Positions 36,601-45,174 are shown, numbered from the stretch's first letter. The stretch: DNA of 64,000 nucleotides from CAKZNE01 sp002695025 (GCA_913043285.1 CAJWML010000009.1:62001-126000), one strand, 5' to 3'. Program-made: numbers and translations. The notes: generated from the sequence alone by a model not told the origin.

Positions 36601-37775
36601 ATATTCCCTTTCTGATCTTCTGAAAAAGCACTTACAATATTATTACTCAATGAATTAGGCGCCAGACTACTGTGGTATAGTCGTGAAAACTTCTGTTCGT
36701 AAGGGTCTATTTTACAAAGCCCTTGATTGAAGGTTCCCACCCATATAATACCGCGATCATCCTTAAAAAGCGACCATATAGAATTAGCACACAGGCTGTT
36801 GGGGTCATTAGGATCATTCAGGAATTGCTGGGCCTGCTTTTGGGCGAGGTCCACCACAAAAAGGCCCTCATTTTCCGTACCTATCCATAGTTTTCCGCTT
36901 TCATCACTCTCAATACACAGTACCCGCTTGGAGTTAAGGTTATCATACTGTGGGTTACTCTCGGGTAAAAGAGGGATAAAAACATAAGTATCCCTTATGT
37001 GAAATATTTCCAGAGGTCCTTCACCTGTACCGGCTATAAAGCGACCTTGAGGTGTACGGTGCAGGTAACGCACGTTTTGGTGTTTTAGGGCCGGTGTATT
37101 TTTAGTAGTAAAGCGGGTAAAATCATCGGTTTTGGGGTCCCAGAGATTCAAACCATTACTCCAGGTCCCTATCCATATATTCCCTTCTGCATCCTGGGCT
37201 ATAGAAGCAATATTGCCGGATGATAAGCTTTGCTCACTATTCTTTTGGTGCGTATAATGCTTCCAGCAACCTGATCCTTTATCCTTTACATATACTCCCT
37301 GATCCGTACCTACCCATATACGCAATTGTTCATCCTGGAAAATCACGTTCACCTGTCGGCTGCCAAAGCCGCACTCACCTTCCTGAAGAGGTAAAAGTTC
37401 GTAATGGTCTTCGCTGTAATCGTAAAAGCCCAGCCCCCCTCCGTTAATACCGGCCCATATATCACCATTATGATCTACCAAAAGGGTGTTGATCACATTA
37501 TTACTAAGCTGTGAGGAGTCTGTACCTCCATCCAGGTAGGAGCGGTATTGTATGCCATCGTAACGGTGGAGACCATAACGTGTGGCAATCCATAGGAACC
37601 CTTTATGATCCTGGGTTATAGCGGTAATAGAATGTTGCGAAATGCCTTCCGAACTATTGTAAAATAGCGGTTTGTCGATTTGACCGGAGGCCTGTGTTAC
37701 AAATAAAAAACTGATTACCAGAGCAGTAAATCTAAATACTAGCCATTTATCCTTCATGCGTGTTACAATACCCAT
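33603..37775 (-). CDS. Hybrid two-component regulator (HTCS) of the polysaccharide utilization locus (1390 aa)
   Basis: Signal peptide or anchor (about 1-32) followed by a periplasmic sensor of at least 12 Reg_prop blades (GNIWIGTWSNGL, GIIWVGTFNQGL, GILWVGTEGGGL and others, to about residue 690) and a Y_Y_Y domain (about 730-800). A transmembrane segment lies near 815-835. The HisKA box NISHEFRTPL has its His near 877. The ATPase domain (about 960-1080) has FRDSGDGIS-like and GTGIGLALSKELVELHGG motifs. A receiver domain (PVVLIAEDNPEIR, IILSDIMMPEMDG with Asp near 1180) and a C-terminal AraC-type helix-turn-helix follow. HTCS proteins bind PUL-derived oligosaccharides and activate their locus; it is divergent from the GH3 gene. 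Confidence 0.95.
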   Translation of the reverse strand: MGIVTRMKDKWLVFRFTALVISFLFVTQASGQIDKPLFYNSSEGISQHSITAITQDHKGFLWIATRYGLHRYDGIQYRSYLDGGTDSSQLSNNVINTLLVDHNGDIWAGINGGGLGFYDYSEDHYELLPLQEGECGFGSRQVNVIFQDEQLRIWVGTDQGVYVKDKGSGCWKHYTHQKNSEQSLSSGNIASIAQDAEGNIWIGTWSNGLNLWDPKTDDFTRFTTKNTPALKHQNVRYLHRTPQGRFIAGTGEGPLEIFHIRDTYVFIPLLPESNPQYDNLNSKRVLCIESDESGKLWIGTENEGLFVVDLAQKQAQQFLNDPNDPNSLCANSIWSLFKDDRGIIWVGTFNQGLCKIDPYEQKFSRLYHSSLAPNSLSNNIVSAFSEDQKGNIWVGTEGGGLNYFNRKKQTFTHYKADKDRPGTLSNNTVVSMCTDHHGNLWVGTWEGGVNFKPHGEDRFRQFMHQPDNPNSPVNNDIYSLMEDHNGSIWISCFRAGLDAYNPEEQKFTHYSEEAGKDYRISSNRIRSMIEDSQGYIWLGTEGSGLERLRLNPDMTIAERVNYRADLKSRKGLASNSITYVFEDSEGILWVGTEGGGLDRFDRNSRVFTNISQQNGLSGNVIYSIEETRDGHLWVSTNSGLSEYNKRTGEIRNYDEGDGLQSSEFYKSSSLKTDDGYLLFGGIRGFNMFHPDSMQRNPRPPRVYITSFTLSDPNLEDRARSPLESNILNAGKLQLSYDQNDFQVGLSALNYSQSEKNRYAYMLENFDKDWRYTDKPDNIYYTNVPPGSYQFRVKASNNDGVWSDGESELAIYISPPWYRTTLAYIIYAIIIGIVLFIARRNIIRNERLRSQLQLEQVKLEQMKELSNMRSRFFTNISHEFRTPLTLIIGPLRALLNKEKDPVVRKQHKLMLKNAQRLLNLINQILDLAKLESGHMKLHASEHDLSRFVKVVAHSFSSYADREMITYKTTFPGEELPVYFEKDKLEKVLVNLLSNAFKFTDRYGKVEVNLSREEDQAVIRVSDSGDGISIEEINQIFDRFYRAQNAGNRQGTGIGLALSKELVELHGGEIRVFSEKGKGTTFEVWLKSGTAHLTSDQIAAHASDWKRSRNAQEETAPEEEERLEEGARSTGKQERPVVLIAEDNPEIRDYIKDSLGQQYELLEYPNGKLALDAAKEQIPDIILSDIMMPEMDGYTLCRELKANERTSHIPVVLLTAKASEESEQQGFEMGAHYYVTKPFDPALLALRVHNILEDLRNYKQLVLESKSVNMEPKPVAISNADEAFMKKALQCVEENMSNSEFQVGDLSAELGMSKMQLYRKMKGLLGCSSNEFIRTLRLKKAAQYLKQGQLSVSEVTYEVGFNDLQYFRSCFKKQYGVNPSEYQNDPVEPLRN

Positions 37776-37868
37776 TGTTAAAAGACGGTTTTACCCAAGT
37801 CCGGAAAAATATCATATCGTCAGATTTGCAAGTACTCAGACCGAATGTTTTTGCAATATCATAAAATT

Positions 37869-40157
37869 ATGACGGTTTCATTGAAATATAAAAAATATTC
37901 AAGGCTGTTCACCTTGATCGCTTTTAGTTTGCTAAGCAACCTGCTTTTTGCCCAGCAAGATATGGATGCCAAAGTTCAGGAACTGCTGAACAAAATGACC
38001 ATTGAGGAAAAAGCCGGGCAAATGACCCAGGTAACCATTGACCTCATCCTGAAGGACGGTTCCAACTACGAAATTGATACCGAGAAGCTGAAGCACGCCA
38101 TTGTGGATATGCACGTAGGCAGTATCCTTAATGTGAAGGGGCACGCTTATTCCATGGACACCTGGCACACCATACTGGAAGCCGTGCAAAAAACAGCGGT
38201 AGAGGCAACTCCAAACCATATTCCCATCTTATACGGTATTGACGCTATACATGGACCTAACTACCTGCAAGGTGCCACACTCTTTCCCCACAATACAGGT
38301 ATGGCCGCTACGCGTAATACCGAACTGGTGAAAGAAGCTGCACACATTACCGCTCAGCAAACCCGTGCTTCCGGCATCACCTGGGATTTTGATCCTGTGC
38401 TGGGACTCGCCCGCCAACCCTTATGGCCCCGCTTTGAAGAAACTTTTGGCGAAGATGTATACCTGGTCTCTCAAATGGGGGCTGCGGCTATATCCGGTTA
38501 TGAACAGGAAGACCTTAGGAGCAATACCGCGGTAGCTTCCTGTATGAAACATTACATTGGCTACTCTTTGCCTTTGAGCGGTAAGGATCGCACACCTGCT
38601 TACATACCTGAATACATTTTGCGTGAATACCTGCTGCCACCTTTTGAGGCAGCCGTAAAGGCCGGTGCTTCTACCGCCATGATCAACTCGGGAGAGATTA
38701 ATGGCATACCTGTACACGCCAGCAAATATTACCTCACGGATATTTTACGTGGTGAGCTGGGCTTTGAGGGCGTGGCGGTATCCGACTGGGAAGATGTGAT
38801 ACGCCTGCATACCCGGCACCGCGTGGCCGACTCACCTAAAGAAGCTGTACGCATGGCCGTAGAGGCAGGTCTGGATATGAGCATGGTGCCTTTTGACTAT
38901 TCCTTTTACAATTACCTGGTGCAATTGGTTAAGGAAGGCGCCATCACTGAAAAAAGACTGGATGAGTCCGTAGCCCGCATATTGAAACTTAAGTTTCGCT
39001 TAGGCTTATTTGATGATCCCTACCCGAATAAAAAGCTGGCCGCTAAACTAAACACGGAGTCCTTTGATAAGTATGCGCTGCAAGCAGCCCTGGAGAGTAT
39101 GACTTTGCTGAAGAATGATGACAACGTATTGCCCCTACCGGCTAATGCAAAGATCCTCCTGGCCGGACCCACTGCTCATAACGTTACCTCACTGCATAGT
39201 TCCTGGTCGTATACCTGGACGGGAGAGGATGAAAGCCAATACCCTACCACTACCCTAACTATTAAAGAAGCCTTTGAAAAAGCTTTAGGCGCTGAAAACG
39301 TTATCTGCTCGGCTACACGTGACTTTGCAGCAGCCGCCAACTACGATGTCGGGCAGTTGAAAAAAGACGCTGCAGAGGTAGATTATATTGTACTGTGCCT
39401 GGGTGAAAAGGCGTATGCTGAAGGGCTGGGTGTTATTGATGACCTGAACCTGGATGCTCCCCAATTGGAACTGGCCCAAGCTGCCATTGCTACCGGTAAA
39501 AAAGTGATTCTGGTATTGGTAGAAGGCCGGCCCAGGCTCATCAGCTCTATAGAGCCCAAAATACCCGGTATACTTATGGCTTACCGCCCTTCTACCATGG
39601 GAGCACAGGCGATCACTGACGTTTTGCTGGGTAATTATAATCCCAGCGGCAAACTACCCTTTACCTACCCTGCCCGCTCAGGTGATATTGTAATGTACGA
39701 TCATAAGGGTACGGAGGTTTTTCGTGAGGACGGACCGGGTGACTATGGTGACGGTGGCTTTCGCCCTATGTTCCCCTTCGGGCACGGCTTAAGTTATACC
39801 ACCTTCACGTATAATGACCTACAAGTAAGTGCCTCAGCTTTCAGGCCTGAAGACATTCTCACTGTAACCGTAAAGGTCTCCAATACCGGTAGCCGCAAGG
39901 GCTCGCAGGCGGTGGAACTTTACTCCCGCGACCTCTATGCAACCGTAACCCCCAGCGTAAAACGACTTCGGAAATTCAAAAAAGTTGAATTGGCCGCAGG
40001 TGAAACAAAAACCGTCCGTTTTACGGTATCGGCTAAAGATCTTGCCTTTGTAGGTGAGGATGGAAAATGGATTACCGAATCGGGTGATTTTGAAATTTGG
40101 ATCGGAGACCAGAAAACATCGATCCGTTATGACCAGAATACCTCCGGTACCCGGTAA
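37869..40157 (+). CDS. Glycoside hydrolase family 3 beta-glucosidase (762 aa)
   Basis: ATG 37869 gives MTVSLKYKKYSRLFTLIAF with a signal peptide ending near FAQ; an earlier in-frame ATG at 37845 is also possible. The GH3 domain runs from LLNKMTIEEKAGQMTQV. It includes GIDAIHGPNYLQGATLFPHN and GFEGVAVSDWEDV, where the Asp of SDW is the nucleophile (residue about 306). The GH3_C domain contains SMTLLKNDDNVLPL and the acid/base region. A C-terminal fibronectin-III-like domain (about 640-755) ends the protein. It would release glucose from oligosaccharides in the periplasm, the last step of the PUL. It is divergent from the HTCS gene, with 69 bp between. Confidence 0.95.
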   Translation: MTVSLKYKKYSRLFTLIAFSLLSNLLFAQQDMDAKVQELLNKMTIEEKAGQMTQVTIDLILKDGSNYEIDTEKLKHAIVDMHVGSILNVKGHAYSMDTWHTILEAVQKTAVEATPNHIPILYGIDAIHGPNYLQGATLFPHNTGMAATRNTELVKEAAHITAQQTRASGITWDFDPVLGLARQPLWPRFEETFGEDVYLVSQMGAAAISGYEQEDLRSNTAVASCMKHYIGYSLPLSGKDRTPAYIPEYILREYLLPPFEAAVKAGASTAMINSGEINGIPVHASKYYLTDILRGELGFEGVAVSDWEDVIRLHTRHRVADSPKEAVRMAVEAGLDMSMVPFDYSFYNYLVQLVKEGAITEKRLDESVARILKLKFRLGLFDDPYPNKKLAAKLNTESFDKYALQAALESMTLLKNDDNVLPLPANAKILLAGPTAHNVTSLHSSWSYTWTGEDESQYPTTTLTIKEAFEKALGAENVICSATRDFAAAANYDVGQLKKDAAEVDYIVLCLGEKAYAEGLGVIDDLNLDAPQLELAQAAIATGKKVILVLVEGRPRLISSIEPKIPGILMAYRPSTMGAQAITDVLLGNYNPSGKLPFTYPARSGDIVMYDHKGTEVFREDGPGDYGDGGFRPMFPFGHGLSYTTFTYNDLQVSASAFRPEDILTVTVKVSNTGSRKGSQAVELYSRDLYATVTPSVKRLRKFKKVELAAGETKTVRFTVSAKDLAFVGEDGKWITESGDFEIWIGDQKTSIRYDQNTSGTR

Positions 40158-40186
40158 TTTCTTCCATTCAAGTTGTGTTAAATAGG

Positions 40187-40217
40187 AGCGGGCGGTACAA
40201 TGCCACCCGCTTTTTTT
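40187..40217 (+). terminator. Rho-independent terminator after the GH3 gene
   Basis: AGCGGGCGG pairs with CC-ACCCGCT around a TACAATG loop and runs into seven T residues. The T-tract lies only about 11 bp before the start codon of the next gene at 40228. Confidence 0.8.
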
Positions 40218-40227
40218 ACTTTTAAGC

Positions 40228-41133
40228 ATGCGTTTTTTTGTTTTACCCCTCGTACTCTGCCTGAAGGCCTGCCAGCCGTCAGAACCGCAAACAGCTGTTG
40301 AACAACAGGGTCATCAATTATTTGAACCCGGTGAAAAGCCTCAGAAACTGGCCGGTGGTTTTTTATTTACGGAGGGGCCAGCCCGTGATTCATCCGGCAA
40401 TGTTTTCTTTACAGACCAGCCCAATAACCAGATCTGGGTATGGACCATTCAGGACTCTCTGCAGGAATTCGCGGACAGTTCAGGCCGCGCCAACGGTTTA
40501 TATTTCGGACCAGCCGGATACCTCTATGCCTGCTCTGACGCAAACAACGAGATCTGGAGATTTGACCGGGAAGGTAACAGCCAGGTGGTACTTGATCATT
40601 TTGAGGACAAGTCTTTCAACGGCCCTAATGATCTATGGATAAACAGCGAGGGTGGCATTTATTTTACCGACCCTTATTACCGAAGAGATTACTGGACCGG
40701 TATTCATCCTGAAAACCCGGTAAAGGGAGTATACTACCTGGCCCCGGGAGCCAAAGAGGCGCAGCTGGTAGCTTCAGGTTTTGAAAGGCCCAATGGCATT
40801 GTAGGCTCAGAACGGGACAGCTTGTTATACGTTTCTGACATTGACCTGGATAGCACCTTCAGCTTCCGGATCCTACCGGATAATACACTAACCAACCGGA
40901 AGGCTCTTATACCCATGGAGTCAGATGGGATGACCCTGGATGAAAAGGGGAACCTATACCTCACCGGGAACGGAGTGACAGTATTTGATCCGTCCGGGAA
41001 TAAACTGGCGCATATTCCAATTCCGGAAAAGTGGACCGGTAATGTATGCTTTGGTGGAAAAAACAATAAAACACTGTTTATTACGGCTTCCACCGGCTTG
41101 TATGCTCTTCCCATGAAAATCAAAGGCTTATAA
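40228..41133 (+). CDS. SMP-30/gluconolactonase-type lipoprotein (301 aa)
   Basis: Lipoprotein signal MRFFVLPLVLCLKAC (Cys15). The rest is a six-bladed propeller of the SMP-30/lactonase/LRE family: LFTEGPARDSSGNVFFTDQ, RANGLYFGPAGYLYACSD, FNGPNDLWINSEGGIYFTDP and ESDGMTLDEKGNLYLTG. The Glu of TEG, the Asn of FNGPND and the Asp of SDI match the metal-binding residues of gluconolactonases. It is probably a periplasmic or outer-membrane lactonase; sugar lactones from the neighbouring PUL are a possible substrate. The terminator just upstream ends only 11 bp before the ATG, so it lacks an obvious promoter and may rely on read-through. Confidence 0.9.
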   Translation: MRFFVLPLVLCLKACQPSEPQTAVEQQGHQLFEPGEKPQKLAGGFLFTEGPARDSSGNVFFTDQPNNQIWVWTIQDSLQEFADSSGRANGLYFGPAGYLYACSDANNEIWRFDREGNSQVVLDHFEDKSFNGPNDLWINSEGGIYFTDPYYRRDYWTGIHPENPVKGVYYLAPGAKEAQLVASGFERPNGIVGSERDSLLYVSDIDLDSTFSFRILPDNTLTNRKALIPMESDGMTLDEKGNLYLTGNGVTVFDPSGNKLAHIPIPEKWTGNVCFGGKNNKTLFITASTGLYALPMKIKGL

Positions 41134-41138
41134 GTCCT

Positions 41139-41146
41139 TATCTTTG
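41139..41146 (+). promoter_or_regulatory. Possible -7 promoter element of the LruC gene pair
   Basis: TATCTTTG matches TAnnTTTG exactly but lies 145 bp before the ATG at 41291, with no clear -33 motif. If used, it gives a long leader. Confidence 0.3.
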
Positions 41147-41290
41147 TAAGATTCTTCCCATGTTTTTTATTGAATTTCCCTTTTTGGGACAAATTCAATG
41201 CTACCGCGCGATGGAATCTAAATGAAAATCAAGTACTTAACACAAATGGCTTCTGAGTTGAAATAAACCGGGCATCTACACTCTTATAAA

Positions 41291-41665
41291 ATGAAAAAGT
41301 CTTTCTTAATTCTAACTACTGCTGCCCTGGCAGCATTTAGTACTTCTTGTACCAAAGAAATAAGCATCACTGATCAGAAACCTGATTTCAACGATGCCGA
41401 AACCACCAATGATCTGGATGTTCCTGACGGTTTTACCTGGAAGACCGTGAACGAAGTGGAAGTGATGATTACCCCTTCTTCTTCAGGTGTAATGGAAATT
41501 CGTGACGCGGAACAGAATGTTTATCAGAAAGCCTTTGTGAGGGCTGGGGAAACCTTCACCACCGTAATCAGTGTACCTCTCGCTTTAAACAGCGTTGAGC
41601 TATATTTTAATGGTAAAAGTGAGAGTATCAGTTCCTCTGCTTCCAAACACACAAGCCAACTTTAA
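41291..41665 (+). CDS. Small lipoprotein preceding the LruC-domain gene (124 aa)
   Basis: Lipoprotein signal with lipobox FSTSC (Cys near 20). The mature part (DVPDGFTWKTVNEVEVMITP, then MEIRDAEQNVYQKAFVRAG) resembles the beta-sandwich N-terminal region found in longer LruC/DUF4842 proteins of other Bacteroidota, here on a separate gene. It lies 30 bp upstream of the LruC-domain gene on the same strand and is probably cotranscribed. It may form a surface partner of that protein; there is no direct functional evidence. Confidence 0.7.
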   Translation: MKKSFLILTTAALAAFSTSCTKEISITDQKPDFNDAETTNDLDVPDGFTWKTVNEVEVMITPSSSGVMEIRDAEQNVYQKAFVRAGETFTTVISVPLALNSVELYFNGKSESISSSASKHTSQL

Positions 41666-41695
41666 TCTTCCACCTGACCAAATTATTTCACTACC

Positions 41696-43108
41696 ATGAA
41701 AAAGTATATCCAATCCATCCTTACCGCCCTGGTGCTCGCTCCTATTTTAAGCGTAGCTCAAAGTCCTTCCTGCTATGTCACAAAAAACAATATGTCCGGT
41801 GGAAGTTTTGGCGGTTTCACTACTTCCATACAGTCTGTAAATTGTAACAATGGCGGAAGCTCCTACACCATTACGCTGAGAATTGCCAATAATGGTTGTT
41901 CCGGTGGTCCGTGTAAAGAACTTTCACACCTCTCCGTAGAGGCTGATGCAGGCACTTATTCCAATATTAGTGTGAGCAATGTATCCGGCAATATGTCCTA
42001 TGGAAGTATAGCCAATGGTCCTGACCTGGGACAGGACCCTTTCCAGGGCTTTAAAGTGGATAACACCTCCAACTTTGGCGATGGTAAAAGCGGAGTATTT
42101 ACCATAACCTATACTTTAACTTCTTTACAAGATCAGCAGGTACTCGCCAAAGCAGGTCAGTATAAGTTTATTGCCAGCTTTAGCGTTGCCAACTTCCAGA
42201 GTGTTATGAACTGTAACTCCACTGCCTGTATTACCGATAGTGACGGTGATGGGGTGGCCGATGCCCAGGACGACTATCCTAACGATGGCAGCCGCGCTTT
42301 CAACAACTTCTTCCCGGCCGGAAGCAATGGAACAGTAGCTTACGAAGATCTATGGCCCGCTAAAGGTGATTTTGACCTGAACGACCTGGTGCTAAACTAT
42401 CGCTTTAATACGGTTACCAACGCCAGCAACAATGTAGTGGAGATCATCGGTACTTTCACCATCCGTTCTTTCGGAGCTTCCTACAATAACGGTTTTGGTT
42501 TCCAGCTACCCAATACTAATTTGAATACTGCCGATGTTACCGTAACCGGATTCTCTCTTAACCGAGCTTATATAACCCTGGATGGCAATGGCTGGGAAAC
42601 CGGTCAGAACAAGCCCACTGTTATTGTATATGACAATACCTATGATCATATGCCCTGGCCTGGTGGAGGTATTGGTGTAAACACTGATCCTAACGGCACC
42701 TATGTTCAACCAGCCACCTTCACCATTACCATGACCTTTAACAGTGGATCATATACTGCTGCGCAGGTAGGTATTGAAAACTTTAATCCTTTCCTTATCG
42801 TAAACCAGAACCGTAGCAAGGAAGTGCATCTTCCCAATTTTGCTCCTACTGCCAAGGCAGATCAGTCTTTGTTCGGAACTGTGGATGATGATTCTAACTC
42901 CGGTAGCGGACGCTATTATGTAACTGAAAATAACCTGCCATGGGCCATTAATACCCCGACCGAACTGGAATGGACCAAAGAAAAAGTAGATATCATCAAG
43001 GCTTACCAGCACTTTGAAGCATGGGCCGAAAGTAACGGCCAGCAATACCCTGACTGGTATACTGATCAGAGTGGATATATAGATCAGACGCAATTATACG
43101 GCCAATAG
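41696..43108 (+). CDS. LruC domain (DUF4842)-containing secreted protein (470 aa)
   Basis: Signal peptide MKKYIQSILTALVLAPILSVAQ. Residues about 25-175 form a beta-rich domain with Cys pairs (GCSGGPCKELSHLSVEADAG). From about 178 a Ca-binding-like SDGDGVADAQDDYPNDGSRA leads into the LruC domain (about 200-470, EDLWPAKGDFDLNDLVLNYR). LruC domains are a Bacteroidota surface module, first noted in Leptospira, with no assigned biochemical role. It has no T9SS sorting domain. Its terminator follows at 43148. Confidence 0.88.
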   Translation: MKKYIQSILTALVLAPILSVAQSPSCYVTKNNMSGGSFGGFTTSIQSVNCNNGGSSYTITLRIANNGCSGGPCKELSHLSVEADAGTYSNISVSNVSGNMSYGSIANGPDLGQDPFQGFKVDNTSNFGDGKSGVFTITYTLTSLQDQQVLAKAGQYKFIASFSVANFQSVMNCNSTACITDSDGDGVADAQDDYPNDGSRAFNNFFPAGSNGTVAYEDLWPAKGDFDLNDLVLNYRFNTVTNASNNVVEIIGTFTIRSFGASYNNGFGFQLPNTNLNTADVTVTGFSLNRAYITLDGNGWETGQNKPTVIVYDNTYDHMPWPGGGIGVNTDPNGTYVQPATFTITMTFNSGSYTAAQVGIENFNPFLIVNQNRSKEVHLPNFAPTAKADQSLFGTVDDDSNSGSGRYYVTENNLPWAINTPTELEWTKEKVDIIKAYQHFEAWAESNGQQYPDWYTDQSGYIDQTQLYGQ

Positions 43109-43147
43109 ACCTGAAAGATTTGAGTTAGAAATGAGAGTAGAGAGAAA

Positions 43148-43178
43148 AGGCTCCCTGGATTTCCGGGAGCCTTTTTTT
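43148..43178 (+). terminator. Rho-independent terminator after the LruC-domain gene
   Basis: AGGCTCCC-TGG pairs with CC-GGGAGCCT (one bulged base) around ATTT and runs into seven T residues, 40 bp after the stop codon. Confidence 0.9.
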
Positions 43179-43233
43179 ATTTCGTATTACGGGCAACTCT
43201 TAGTACCTTACCTACTCTAATCCATATTTTCCT

Positions 43234-43824
43234 ATGCACAGACTAACTATATTCCTCTTTACCGCCTTGCTGTTTTTCTCTGGAAACGGATATGCCCAGG
43301 ATAAACAGGAACCCGAAGCTGGTGATATCATCCGGCAACTTAAAGAATCATTCATCCTGGTTCGCCTGCAAACCTCTGAACGTAAGATCAATATGCTCAA
43401 GGAAAGAGGTATGGAAAAGGAAGCCGAGGAGGCTGTAAACCAGCAACACCAGGAAAATAAGGAGATCATGCTATCCTTTGAGGAAACCTTTGATTTTTGT
43501 CCGGTTTATTTCTTTTACGCGGCAAACTCTGAGGCTATTCGCGAAGGTCAATTAGAAGGTAACGTCTTTAATAGCCGGCAGGAACTGATAGAAGGGTCTA
43601 AACTCAACACCCGTCCGTTTTTTACGGCTGAGTTTGCGGAAACCGAAAAACTGGGTATCAGCGGGTTTATACTTATGGACCAGTTTATGGTGCCCCTGGA
43701 GCCTCCTTTTCCGTACTTCGAACGTAAGTACATTTTCTTTTCACTTATTGAGCAAAGCAAGGCCCGCATTTCCGAACGTTACAACGCGAGGCTCAAAGCT
43801 TTTTATGAGAAACACCTTAATTAA
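43234..43824 (+). CDS. Secreted hypothetical protein (196 aa)
   Basis: Signal peptide MHRLTIFLFTALLFFSGNGYAQ. The mature protein starts with a charged helical region (DIIRQLKESFILVRLQTSER, KINMLKERGMEKEAEEAV), then a mixed region (DFCPVYFFYAANSEAIREG, FFTAEFAETEKLGISGFILM) and ends with a basic helix. No family recognised. It is a single gene between two convergent or independent units, probably periplasmic. Confidence 0.75.
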   Translation: MHRLTIFLFTALLFFSGNGYAQDKQEPEAGDIIRQLKESFILVRLQTSERKINMLKERGMEKEAEEAVNQQHQENKEIMLSFEETFDFCPVYFFYAANSEAIREGQLEGNVFNSRQELIEGSKLNTRPFFTAEFAETEKLGISGFILMDQFMVPLEPPFPYFERKYIFFSLIEQSKARISERYNARLKAFYEKHLN

Positions 43825-43879
43825 TTTCCTTCACCCGGCTGGTGTATGGTATCCGCTGAGCACAAGTTCAGCCTAAAAC

Positions 43880-43898
43880 ACTATAACTCCGTTATAGT
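43880..43898. repeat. Palindrome ACTATAAC-TCC-GTTATAGT at a convergent gene end
   Basis: An 8-bp perfect inverted repeat with a 3-bp spacer that includes the stop codon (43892-43894) of the minus-strand gene. There is no T-tract on either side, so it is not a good intrinsic terminator. Confidence 0.4.
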
Positions 43899-44755
43899 CC
43901 AATACCCAGTTTTTCCTGCATACAGCGTTTTCTTTCCACGTCACGTTCCTGCATCACTTCCTCTTGCTTAATGGTTTCAGGATACTCTATCAACCGTTTA
44001 AAAACTTTTACCCCGTGCCAATGGTACAGCGCATAATCTCCTTCCCATAACAGGGAAGGTCCGGTTTCATTATGTAAGTATAAGGTTTCATCAGTCTTTA
44101 TAAGCTGCGGCAAGGGACACCAAAGCACCATATCCCTGGTAAGAAAGGCATACATCAGGCCCTTGTCTACTGCATCTGCCAATAAGTTAAAATAATCCTT
44201 CACCCTGGCGGAGGCCCGGTCCAAAAGTAGCCTTTGAGCATTTATCCAAACCCGATCCCTGAATGTGGGGTGAAAAGCCCAATCGATGAATTTGAGGCCC
44301 ATACAATTTAATTTGGAGGTAAGATCTAGCTGTATTTCCGTTTCCAAATCGCGTACAAAAGGACTTAAAACCTTCATACGTTTACCTATTTCCGTTGCAT
44401 CCTGCGCCAGCCTGCTTACCTCGCCCGCCACCTTACCGGTTACCCATTCCCAAACCCATTGATTCATCGCTGTGGTGTTTACCTGTGGCTCATGCAGGGT
44501 TTTGTAAAACGCTGCATAAGAATTGTAAAACGACATAGAGGGGGCCCGGCTTTCAGGTTCTGAAATCAGGTTTATAGCAATTTGCAGGTCCAGGGGGTTC
44601 CGGAAGTCAAATACCTCGGGTATTTCCAGTCCACATGCCTCGTATAAGCGGAAGAGGATATCCTTCAGCGCATCGCTATTCTGTTTATGAGTGATATCCA
44701 GGTAATGGGGAAACGAAAATTGCTGTGAAATGTATTCGGGCTTGTTCATTCTCAA
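43892..44755 (-). CDS. DUF6745-like hypothetical protein (287 aa)
   Basis: A soluble 287-aa protein. The C-terminal LHNETGPSLLWEGDYALYHW followed by HGVKV closely resembles the repeated LHNxTGPA...WHGVxVP motif of the DUF6745 family. The N-terminal and middle parts are helical (LKDILFRLYEACGLEIPEV, SRLAQDATEIGKRMKVL). Function is unknown. It is 26 bp downstream of the membrane-protein gene on the same strand and may be cotranscribed with it and the small zinc-ribbon gene. Confidence 0.7.
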   Translation of the reverse strand: MRMNKPEYISQQFSFPHYLDITHKQNSDALKDILFRLYEACGLEIPEVFDFRNPLDLQIAINLISEPESRAPSMSFYNSYAAFYKTLHEPQVNTTAMNQWVWEWVTGKVAGEVSRLAQDATEIGKRMKVLSPFVRDLETEIQLDLTSKLNCMGLKFIDWAFHPTFRDRVWINAQRLLLDRASARVKDYFNLLADAVDKGLMYAFLTRDMVLWCPLPQLIKTDETLYLHNETGPSLLWEGDYALYHWHGVKVFKRLIEYPETIKQEEVMQERDVERKRCMQEKLGIGL

Positions 44756-44781
44756 TAAGTCGGTAAGGTACGTTGGTCTTT

Positions 44782-45174
44782 TTAAAGGTTTCCTGCGTTC
44801 AGGTGCTGCCTGTTCCAGAGAGCATTCCCCTGGCGGTTTCCAAACTTAAGGAACATCAAAGCCCCGGAAGTATAGGCAAGCACATCCCATGGATCTGAAA
44901 AATGTCGTTGATCCCAAATGGGCAATAATACTTCAAAAAGTATACTGTACCAGGCCACAAAAAAGATCACATTCCAAAGGGAAAAGCGGTAAGTTGTAGT
45001 ACGGTAGGTAAGCTGCTGCTGTATGGTAAGGGCAAAGCCCAGTACTATTCCCGGGCACAATATGTCATCCAGGTAACTATGGACAAAGGGAATAATGTAA
45101 CCGGCCTTTTCAATCAGTTGGTTTATCACAAAAAGTGAACTACAGAGCCAGAAGAAGAATGAAAACCCGAGCAT
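44782..45174 (-). CDS. Small integral membrane protein (130 aa)
   Basis: Three or four predicted transmembrane helices: FSFFFWLCSSLFVINQLI, a helix around IVLGFALTI, WNVIFFVAWYSILFEVLLPI, and PWDVLAYTSGALMFLKFG. The last helix's DPWDVLAY motif resembles VanZ-like proteins and small Bacteroidota membrane proteins sometimes labelled magnesium-citrate transporters, a name not backed by evidence in this sequence. Its start overlaps the stop of the upstream gene (TAATG, 45174), so the two are translationally coupled. Confidence 0.75.
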   Translation of the reverse strand: MLGFSFFFWLCSSLFVINQLIEKAGYIIPFVHSYLDDILCPGIVLGFALTIQQQLTYRTTTYRFSLWNVIFFVAWYSILFEVLLPIWDQRHFSDPWDVLAYTSGALMFLKFGNRQGNALWNRQHLNAGNL

